Source: CBDBES01 sp965204465 (GTDB lineage Bacteria; Spirochaetota; Leptospiria; Turneriellales; CBDBES01). From it: a DNA stretch of 64,000 nucleotides. Below the pieces are notes generated by a model, which saw only the letters and a program-made list of their open reading frames with translations, did not search any database and was not told where the DNA came from. Of the stretch, positions 1-6,905 are shown piece after piece (the stretch's first letter is position 1; every line of letters starts with the position of its first letter). The DNA lies in contig OZ241995.1 in the NCBI GenBank assembly GCA_965204465.1, positions 744,001 to 808,000 of the forward strand. Reading direction: 5' to 3'. Position numbers and translations under genes: made by a program.

Positions 1-360
1 CATTTCCGCAGATGGCAATTTAATGATAATCGAGATGTCTATATTGATCTTTATTTCTTTCCAGCGATTGGTTTGGGCTATACTTTTCCTGTTTCCAATA
101 CCCTTTTTTTTGATATTGAAGTGGATATAGGGCATGACATTCCTACTGATGCAATAACCATGGATGCACTTATCTTTACCAATTTACACATATCCACTGA
201 CTTTGCCTTTAAATTCACTCTGGATAAGGCATTGATCAACATATACTTGTATTATAATATTGAAGTGAATGTTGTGCAAGATTTCTATAGAGGATCCACA
301 TTTCACCGATTAGGATTTGGCATAGGATATTCTCTCTACTCTCTACTATCTATTGATTGA
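1..360 (+). CDS. outer-membrane beta-barrel protein, C-terminal part (partial)
   Basis: The frame is open from base 1, so the gene starts outside the window and only the last 119 residues are seen. The sequence is a run of short alternating hydrophobic/polar strands rich in Tyr, Phe and Gly, ending in a strand (GIGYSLYSLLSID) typical of small beta-barrels. It is clearly paralogous to the next gene: both share an IGxGYTF...LFFDI core, a FxFKF strand and a closing GYS strand. The two therefore form a tandem duplication. No function beyond an outer-membrane barrel can be assigned. Confidence 0.6.
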   Translation, partial: HFRRWQFNDNRDVYIDLYFFPAIGLGYTFPVSNTLFFDIEVDIGHDIPTDAITMDALIFTNLHISTDFAFKFTLDKALINIYLYYNIEVNVVQDFYRGSTFHRLGFGIGYSLYSLLSID

Positions 361-371
361 ATGAGCTATTT

Positions 372-1028
372 ATGAATATATTCCATAAAAAATTTGTTTT
401 ATTCTTTCTTTTATCCATAAATTCTTTTCTGATGATCCATAAGAATATTCTTGGTGAAGAAGGGAAGACAAAAAAAGAGAAATATTTCTCCCAAGCCAAT
501 ACAATCGAATATGCTGGTTCTATATCCACTTCATTCAATTATAGAGATCCAAATGAAATTATTTGTTGTGCTGGTTATTCCATCCATTTAAATATTGATC
601 CTACTATTGCCTATTATTTGATCAATGCACTACATATAGACATGAGCCTGGGATTCTATTTTTCTTACAGAGGGGGGATGGCTTCAGAAAACAACAGGAG
701 AATCATTTCATGGAGAAATAGGGTTTCTCTCAATATATCTCCATCCATTGGGGCTGGGTACACCTTCATGATCGTGGATAATCTTTTCTTTGATATCAAC
801 GGTAGTATAGGGGGTGGTATTCCTATTATCAATGAACATGCTTCCAAGTACTATTCCGTATTTATAAGAATTGGATTCAATTTTAAATTCGCCCTGGGGA
901 ATGGACTCATCAATTCAGGAATGGACTATTCAATAAGATATGCAATACCCGAAGGTCCTTCCAGGGATTCATTGTCCAATGATCTTTACCTCAGGCTGGG
1001 ATATTCCATATACTTTCATCTAGATTGA
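372..1028 (+). CDS. outer-membrane beta-barrel protein, tandem paralogue
   Basis: This 218-residue protein starts at the ATG at 372. A TTG at 357 in the same frame would overlap the upstream stop and is less likely. Residues 1-30 form a signal peptide with a hydrophobic core (FVLFFLLSINSF). The rest is a chain of amphipathic strands with GYTF and LFFDI motifs, and ends in LGYSIYFHLD, consistent with a small outer-membrane barrel. It follows its paralogue by about 11 nt, so the two are probably co-transcribed. Assignment as a barrel is inferred from strand pattern and the shared motifs; the family was not recognised by name. Confidence 0.6.
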   Translation: MNIFHKKFVLFFLLSINSFLMIHKNILGEEGKTKKEKYFSQANTIEYAGSISTSFNYRDPNEIICCAGYSIHLNIDPTIAYYLINALHIDMSLGFYFSYRGGMASENNRRIISWRNRVSLNISPSIGAGYTFMIVDNLFFDINGSIGGGIPIINEHASKYYSVFIRIGFNFKFALGNGLINSGMDYSIRYAIPEGPSRDSLSNDLYLRLGYSIYFHLD

Positions 1029-1053
1029 TCCGTGTACCAGCGATGCCTATTGA

Positions 1054-1212
1054 ATGAAAAAATATATTCTACATCATATTCTTAAAAGATTATTCCTATT
1101 CTTCTTTGTTTTCATGATCGTATGCTTATTTATAGGATCAGGAGTTATAGCCCCCTCGTTTTTCTCGCTAGGCTATATACCGCTTGACATCTTAAACGTA
1201 GCTAGACTATAG
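1054..1212 (+). CDS. small membrane peptide, possibly a gene remnant
   Basis: A 52-residue frame with a basic start (MKKYILHHILKR) and one long hydrophobic segment (residues 12-35). It lies 25 nt after the outer-membrane gene. There is no clear ribosome binding site. The sequence looks like a signal anchor without a following domain, and the next 400 bases hold only decayed frames. It could be the surviving N-terminus of a broken gene rather than a functional small protein. Confidence 0.25.
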   Translation: MKKYILHHILKRLFLFFFVFMIVCLFIGSGVIAPSFFSLGYIPLDILNVARL

Positions 1213-1299
1213 ACATTCGCATTCATTTAACCGTGCCTATTCGTCTGGGAAAATATATAACCCTAAATACAAAAAAATTGATCGATGATGGAATGAAAG

Positions 1300-1602
1300 G
1301 ATATTTTACAAGACAGTCAAAAGATAAATATTTATGAAATAGATACCAATCATAAGAAAATTACAAAAATTGCAAAAGGATCTTTAAGAATTCATTCCCA
1401 TATAGACTCAAAAGAAAGGATATTAAAAGAATTCTCCAATAGGTTCTATATCCGCAGGGTTTCTTATTCAAGGATTCATGGCCTATTATTCTTTACAATA
1501 GGCAGACTCTCCGTGGTTAAGACAGATAGAATGCGTAGAAAAAGCATTCTACAAAAATTTCTGGGCTATTTCGTCAGAAGAACAAAAACGCAAAACAACT
1601 AG
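1300..1602 (+). pseudogene. start-less reading frame, likely gene remnant
   Basis: One frame stays open for 100 codons between a TGA at about 1294 and the TAG at 1600-1602 but contains no plausible start codon near its beginning. The predicted peptide is basic and protein-like (for example FSNRFYIRRVSYSRI). The 1213-1700 interval otherwise has no gene. A second frame is open from 1539 into the pentapeptide gene, so a frameshift around 1590 may separate two parts of an older longer gene. No family recognised. Confidence 0.25.
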
Positions 1603-1700
1603 AATCTGATGAACCATTCACTAAACTATCAACAATCAGTATTATTGTTAAGATATACGAAAGTAGTAATGAGTATAAAGATCGTTTGCAAGGATTATTA

Positions 1701-2561
1701 ATGGCTTATTTGAGAACTCAAAGGACCGAGATACAATCTCAGGATAAAAAAACCGATTGGGAAGCAATATTTAAAGAAGAAATTATATATCTATTATTCA
1801 TTGAGAAAAAATTAGGAGATATAGAGAAACCTAATTTACAGGACGCTGATTTACAGGGCTTTCGTTTAGTCAAAGCTGATTTAAAAGGCGCTAATTTATC
1901 TTATACTAACTTAAAGTCCGCTTTGTTACAGGAAGCTAAATTAAACGGAGCTGACTTACATGGTACTATTTTAGAAGGAGCCTTCATAGATAAAGCTAAC
2001 TTCAGCGATGCCAATTTAAGGTACCTCAGGTTAAATCAAATCGTTGCCATGAAAGCTATTTTTTGTAGAGCTAATTTAAGGAATACTAAGTTAAGAAATG
2101 CTTGGTTAAATGAAGCTGACTTATCTTACGTTGACTTATCTTACGCTGACTTAGATCACTCTCACTTGTTAGGGGCTAATTTATCGAATGCTAAATTGGA
2201 GAGAGCTAATTTGCACCTATCTAGTGCAACTCTAGAGCAACTTCTATCAGTAAAAACCCTATATGAGGTAAAAGGTATAGATTCAAGAATAAAAGAAGAA
2301 ATAAGGATCAAAAAACCACAACTTTTGGAAAAACCCTCCCCTTGTTCACCCAAAGGGCACTGCGCTGGCAGTTACACTGCTAGCTTAGCATTTCTTTTCA
2401 CCCAAGGGCACTGCGCTGGCAGTTACACTGCTAGCTTAGCATTTCTTTTCACCCAAGGGCACTGCGCTAGCAGTTGCACTGCTAGCTTAGCATTTCTTTT
2501 CACCCAAGGGCACTGCGCTAGCAGTTGCACTGCTAGCTTAGCATTTCTTTTCATTTCTTAA
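1701..2561 (+). CDS. pentapeptide-repeat protein with a repetitive C-terminal tail
   Basis: The ATG at 1701 is preceded by AAGGA with six-base spacing, giving 286 residues. About residues 45-190 are A(D/N)Lxx pentapeptide repeats (for example ADLKGANLSYTNL and ADLSYVDLSYADL), which fold into a right-handed quadrilateral beta-helix. Such proteins have diverse or unknown roles, and no catalytic domain is visible. The last roughly 70 residues differ completely: they are four near-identical 17-residue units rich in Cys, Ala and Ser. These are encoded by a 51-bp tandem repeat that has apparently expanded or inserted into the 3' end. A native stop may lie in the lost sequence. Confidence 0.7.
   Translation: MAYLRTQRTEIQSQDKKTDWEAIFKEEIIYLLFIEKKLGDIEKPNLQDADLQGFRLVKADLKGANLSYTNLKSALLQEAKLNGADLHGTILEGAFIDKANFSDANLRYLRLNQIVAMKAIFCRANLRNTKLRNAWLNEADLSYVDLSYADLDHSHLLGANLSNAKLERANLHLSSATLEQLLSVKTLYEVKGIDSRIKEEIRIKKPQLLEKPSPCSPKGHCAGSYTASLAFLFTQGHCAGSYTASLAFLFTQGHCASSCTASLAFLFTQGHCASSCTASLAFLFIS
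2355..2558 (+). repeat. 51-bp tandem repeat, four copies, each with a hairpin core
   Basis: Units begin at 2355, 2406, 2457 and 2508, exactly 51 bp apart, and run in frame through the 3' end of the pentapeptide gene. Each contains a perfect stem: a 9-nt arm (GCTAGCAGT in copies 3-4, GCTGGCAGT in copies 1-2), a 3-nt loop (TGC or TAC) and the arm ACTGCTAGC. The change in copies 1-2 turns an A-T pair into a G-T wobble, so pairing is kept. The last unit ends three bases before the gene's stop codon. Confidence 0.9.
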
Positions 2562-2659
2562 TGCTGCTTCTTAGCTAATGTTAGCATTTATGCTTATTTA
2601 TTTCTTGATACAAGAATTTTTATTTACAGCATTTAATCCCTATGCCAGAATAAGGCATA

Positions 2660-3160
2660 GTGCAAAGCCCTCAACAATTCACCAACTGGCGCTTTAATCC
2701 CTTTACCAATGTCAAAAACCCAGCTAATCTTACAGAACAGCATACCGTAAAATACTTCCCTGAACCCAACCTATACGGTATACAAGCAATGGAGGGGATC
2801 GTTCTGGACAATCCAAGCTCAGTATCTTTAGTCTATCAAAACAACGGAAAACGATTAGAAGAAGTACCAAAGACACAGCCACCATCCAGAGGACAATTCA
2901 GAGTAGACTATGACGCAGATACCTATTTCAATACTTCATTGATCGAATTAAACAGCGCAGACAATGGCAGAGCCGTTACCCTCACTTACAAAGGTACAGG
3001 CTCTATTATAAAATCAGAATATACTTTCAACCAGCTTACCGCCATCCCTACTAACTTAAATGTATCAGGACAATTAAAAGCAAGAAATATAAACATCGTA
3101 GATTCATTGGCTCCCGTAGGTACAGTGGTAGCCTATATGCCAGGATACTTTTTAGGGTGA
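2660..3160 (+). CDS. truncated phage tail-fibre/collar-like protein
   Basis: This 166-residue frame starts at GTG. It reads like the N-terminal part of a phage tail-fibre or structural protein: GRAVTLTYKGTGSII is a pattern common in such proteins, and the end (SLAPVGTVVAYMPGYF) resembles the beginning of a tail-collar domain, which then stops abruptly. There is no ribosome binding site. A small hairpin (TATGCC/GGCATA, 2641-2659) abuts the start. No other phage genes lie nearby, so I read it as a prophage relic. The link to tails rests on short motifs only. Confidence 0.45.
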   Translation: MQSPQQFTNWRFNPFTNVKNPANLTEQHTVKYFPEPNLYGIQAMEGIVLDNPSSVSLVYQNNGKRLEEVPKTQPPSRGQFRVDYDADTYFNTSLIELNSADNGRAVTLTYKGTGSIIKSEYTFNQLTAIPTNLNVSGQLKARNINIVDSLAPVGTVVAYMPGYFLG

Positions 3161-3394
3161 AATGGGTAGCAAAGTTGCGATAAAGCAATTGAAATCAATA
3201 AATTAAGAAGAAAAAATGGAATGGCATTCTTGCCAGAAAGAAAGGTTTATTTTAGAATCGAGAGAAAATTCTTCTGCTCTCTTAAGGCATTCCTTTATTT
3301 TCATGTATTTCTCTGCTTTCTTTAACATCAAATCATCTTCATCTGTACTATTATGATTGTCTGATTCATTTGTAGATTATCATTCTTTTTTTGC
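3161..3394. other. intergenic region without a clear gene
   Basis: This stretch has no well-supported gene. The minus strand at 3203-3328 contains a 41-codon frame (starting MLKKAEKYMK) that is lysine-rich and helical in character. It lacks a ribosome binding site and may be chance or a relic of the same degraded region as the tail-like gene upstream. Confidence 0.3.
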
Positions 3395-3423
3395 TTGACA
3401 AGTCGGATATATTGGAGTAGGGC
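3395..3423 (+). promoter_or_regulatory. candidate promoter for the cadherin-like lipoprotein gene
   Basis: TTGACA at 3395-3400 is followed after 17 bases by TAGGGC at 3418-3423. The start codon lies 34 bases downstream, preceded by AAGGAG at 3441-3446. The -35 box is perfect but the -10 box is weak. A second site in this window (12335-12363) has the same arrangement, TTGACA-N17-TAGGG. Confidence 0.45.
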
Positions 3424-3457
3424 CAATTAACTTAACATTTAAGGAGAATATACAATA

Positions 3458-6400
3458 ATGAAGATAAAAAATTATTTTTTACGGGCTCTTTTGTCCCTGG
3501 TTCTATTATCGCTTTTTTTTACGCGATGTGATACTGAAGAAGGGAATGGTCAAGATCCATCAGAAAATACCAAGCCGGTTTTTGATCAGGAAGAATACAG
3601 ATTCACGGTTCCTGAAAATTTTTCCACTTTAGAAACAGTCGGTATGATCAGCGCTTCTCCGAGCGATGCAGAAGGAGTGTTTATTTCTTATGAGATCACT
3701 TCCGGAAATGAAGATGATATCTTCTTCCTGGATAGGGATACAGGGAAATTATCCATTCAGAATCCACTTGACTTTGAATTCAAGTCTGAATATGTACTCA
3801 CTATCAGGGCTTCTACCAATCATGGCGTAGAGACTAGCATAATGGTCCAGATCATGGTGGAAAATATAAATGACGAATCTCTGTTCTTCAAACAATACTT
3901 TTATGAGTTCAGATTCAAAAGCGATCTAGCTGTAGGTAACATTATAGGTACAGTAAAGGCAGTCGATCCGGATGGAATAGATAACATATTCAATTACTCC
4001 ATTATAGGAGGAAATGAAGATAATATTTTTGAGATAGAATCTTCTACGGGAGATATCAAACTGATAGATAAAACAACTATAGATACTTCATCTGTATTGC
4101 CTGTATCTCATTCATTCTCCATTGAAGCCAGTTCTGGTGAAGAAGCAGACATTGCTATCGTTTTTATCCGTATTACCCCTTCGGATGATATAGTGAATAG
4201 TATAATTAGAATACCTAGATCTGTCAGATTCACTATTCCTGTTGACCATGATCTAACTGCGCCTGTTGGTACGATCCCTATAGAAAATACCAGAACATAT
4301 TCCATTTTTGATGGAAACACCGATGGGACTACAAGTAATATATTCAAACTGGATATGGGAAAGTTCACTGTGAATGCTGGTATCATTCTGGCAAATCTAG
4401 CAGAAACAGATTATACATTGACTATAGAGGCCTCTGATCCTGATGGAGCAATCCAATTTCCTGTATTCATAGAGATAAAGATTCCTATACTATATAATGA
4501 TCCTACTTTTCAAATGGATTTCTATCAATTTAAAATCCTAAATAATGCCTCTGTAGGGGATGAGGTAGGAACAGTAACCGCAACAGATCCATTTCCTGGT
4601 GCAAGCATTACTGGTTATTCTATTATAGGAGGGGCAAGTAGCGCATTTTCTATAGATAATAATGGTGTGATCACTGTGGCATCCTCTTTAGCGAGTTTTC
4701 CCCGCCAGTCGTATTTAAGGGTCCAGGCAGATAGCAGCAGATCGGGTAAAATGGCAGATGTATCTGTGTATATACAAGTGGATCCAGTACCCGTCAGAGA
4801 TCCTGTCTTTGAGCAGGATATCTACCAATGGTCTATTTCAGATACACTGCCTTCTGGTTCATTGATAGGCACCGTTGTAGCAACTTCTCCCGATAAAGGT
4901 ATAGAGATCAATTCTTATTCCATTATAGTTGACAGTATATTATTCTCTATCAATAATGAAGGAGAGATCAGAACCAAAAGTGGACTGAGTGGAGTAAGCC
5001 GTCTTAGTTATCGCCTTTCTATAATGGCTACTGATACTAGAGGTAGATCCAGTGTTAGCGATTTAATGATAAGGATCATAGAGTCAGATACTAACCCTGT
5101 ATTCAGCGAATCCAATTATAATTTTTCCATTGATGAAGGTAAAGAATTGAATAGAATTGTGGGAGAGGTTTCTGCTACCATCGCCAGTCCCTCAGATTCT
5201 ATTGTATTCTATATGATCACCAGAGGGAATACCGATCATTTTAGGATAGATAATCTTGGGGAAATAAGATCAAGAGTACCTCTTGATTTTGAAGACATAC
5301 CTCGTTATACTCTTACGGTTCAAACTAGCACTTCCAGAAATCGCAGTAGCAGTGTTTCGGTGATCATCAATATAAATGATCAACCAGATGATCCTCCCTC
5401 TTTTGGAAGGGAAACCTATATACTCTCTCTACCAGAGGATATAGCTCAAAATACTGTGGTCACTTCTGTAACAGCTACAGACCCTAATCCGGGAGGCCGT
5501 ATCACAGGATATTCCATTATTAGCGGAAATGAAGAAAATAAATTCATGATTGATAATACAGGAGTGTTAAAAATAGCAGAAACACTGGATTTTGAAACCA
5601 CTCCTACATATACCCTGGGTATCAGGGCCAGAAATTTAATCCTCAGAGAAAGTATTGCAATGGTGAGCATAATTCTGAAAAATAGAAATGATACTCCCCC
5701 TGTATTCAGCCAACCCAATTATACTTTTAATGTGGATGAAAATGTGGTAAATGGTACCATTGTGGGTAGTGTTATGGCCACTGATCCAGATGGGGGTGAT
5801 GTTACCTATAGTTTAATGGGCACAAGTGATACATTTACCCTGGATTCCAATACGGGGATGATCACCACAAAGGCTGACCTGAATTTTGAAACTACAGCCG
5901 TATATGATCTGACCATAATCGCCACAGATACTGCAATTGAGGGTGATAGTCGGACAATGACAAAGAATGTAAACGTAAGAATTATAGTGACTGATGTAAA
6001 TGAGGCTGATCCTGAATTCCCCTCTAATTGCTGTAACATTGCTTTTACAGAAGAGGTAGTAGCGAGTAATAAGGTTGTTCCTGTTGGTAGAGTATTAGGT
6101 AGGGTCACCGCCATCGATCCTGAACCTGATGGTGGTGGTATGATAGAAAGATATGAAATTATATCCATTACAGATACAGCCGGTACAGGTGCTGACTATA
6201 GTGGCTTATTTGCGGTATCTACAGAAACTACAGCAAACAAAGGTGCTATATTCACTACTACTGCTGTTGGAGGACTGACTTTTGAAAATATGCCTGCGGG
6301 GGGTTATCTCATCATTTTAAGGGCTTTCGATTCTCAGGGAGGTACGGCCGACGCTAATGTAACCCTAATAATTCATAATTTAGAGCAAAATGCTCCCGAT

Positions 6401-6730
6401 TTTGCTGCTTCTGCTACCAGTTCCTTTTCTGCATCATCTGGACTAGGCTACAGTTTTGTCGTTCCTGAAAATACAGCCAGCGGAACGAGTATTGCCATGG
6501 TCGATGCTATTGATCCCAACGGAGATGATACAATGATCACATACTCCATAATGACGCCGCCTTCTGGCCTTCCTTTTACCATAAGCAGTAGCAGTGGTGA
6601 GGGTAACATTACGGTTAATGGTGCTCTGGATTATGACACCAACAAAAGGTATGAATTTACAATACAGGCCACCGATACAGAAGGGTTGTCCACTAAGCAA
6701 TTCATAGTGGTTGAGATAGGCGATGTATAA
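3458..6730 (+). CDS. giant surface lipoprotein with cadherin-type repeats
   Basis: This 1090-residue protein starts at ATG with AAGGAG eleven bases upstream. Residues 1-24 form a lipoprotein signal peptide ending at Cys24 in a loose lipobox (FFTRC). The remainder is about nine to ten cadherin-like domains of roughly 100 residues. They are marked by repeated VTATDPxPG/DPDG, LDFE..., YxLTIxA and NDxPPxF motifs, and the acidic residues at domain junctions would bind calcium. Cadherin-repeat lipoproteins in bacteria are usually adhesive, and a surface location is inferred from the lipid anchor. A second giant lipoprotein follows, but the 175-bp gap suggests separate transcription. Confidence 0.8.
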   Translation: MKIKNYFLRALLSLVLLSLFFTRCDTEEGNGQDPSENTKPVFDQEEYRFTVPENFSTLETVGMISASPSDAEGVFISYEITSGNEDDIFFLDRDTGKLSIQNPLDFEFKSEYVLTIRASTNHGVETSIMVQIMVENINDESLFFKQYFYEFRFKSDLAVGNIIGTVKAVDPDGIDNIFNYSIIGGNEDNIFEIESSTGDIKLIDKTTIDTSSVLPVSHSFSIEASSGEEADIAIVFIRITPSDDIVNSIIRIPRSVRFTIPVDHDLTAPVGTIPIENTRTYSIFDGNTDGTTSNIFKLDMGKFTVNAGIILANLAETDYTLTIEASDPDGAIQFPVFIEIKIPILYNDPTFQMDFYQFKILNNASVGDEVGTVTATDPFPGASITGYSIIGGASSAFSIDNNGVITVASSLASFPRQSYLRVQADSSRSGKMADVSVYIQVDPVPVRDPVFEQDIYQWSISDTLPSGSLIGTVVATSPDKGIEINSYSIIVDSILFSINNEGEIRTKSGLSGVSRLSYRLSIMATDTRGRSSVSDLMIRIIESDTNPVFSESNYNFSIDEGKELNRIVGEVSATIASPSDSIVFYMITRGNTDHFRIDNLGEIRSRVPLDFEDIPRYTLTVQTSTSRNRSSSVSVIININDQPDDPPSFGRETYILSLPEDIAQNTVVTSVTATDPNPGGRITGYSIISGNEENKFMIDNTGVLKIAETLDFETTPTYTLGIRARNLILRESIAMVSIILKNRNDTPPVFSQPNYTFNVDENVVNGTIVGSVMATDPDGGDVTYSLMGTSDTFTLDSNTGMITTKADLNFETTAVYDLTIIATDTAIEGDSRTMTKNVNVRIIVTDVNEADPEFPSNCCNIAFTEEVVASNKVVPVGRVLGRVTAIDPEPDGGGMIERYEIISITDTAGTGADYSGLFAVSTETTANKGAIFTTTAVGGLTFENMPAGGYLIILRAFDSQGGTADANVTLIIHNLEQNAPDFAASATSSFSASSGLGYSFVVPENTASGTSIAMVDAIDPNGDDTMITYSIMTPPSGLPFTISSSSGEGNITVNGALDYDTNKRYEFTIQATDTEGLSTKQFIVVEIGDV

Positions 6731-6817
6731 GCTATGATCATATCCTCATGCAAACAGTAGAAGGCTACTAATATGACCAATTATGCTTTACAATTTACGA
6801 CTATGTTATAAAATAGT

Positions 6818-6905
6818 ATATCATTTAGATGATCATGAACCTTGAAACTTTTTTTTGATCTTCAACAGTACATGAAATAACATATCATTTAGATGACCAT
6901 GAACC
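6818..6905 (+). repeat. two 24-bp direct repeats before a lipoprotein gene
   Basis: A 24-bp sequence beginning ATATCATTTAGATGA and ending CATGAACC occurs at 6818-6841 and 6882-6905, 64 bp apart, with one mismatch. The second copy ends directly against the ATG of the lipoprotein gene at 6906. It could be a duplicated operator or a duplicated translation-initiation region. The out-of-frame ATGs inside each copy do not lead to long frames. Confidence 0.6.

Noticed and set aside
2355..2558. CRISPR array at the 51-bp repeats
   Set aside because: The units are directly adjacent with no spacers.
2660..3160. Complete prophage
   Set aside because: Only one truncated tail-like gene is present; no integrase, terminase or capsid genes are nearby.
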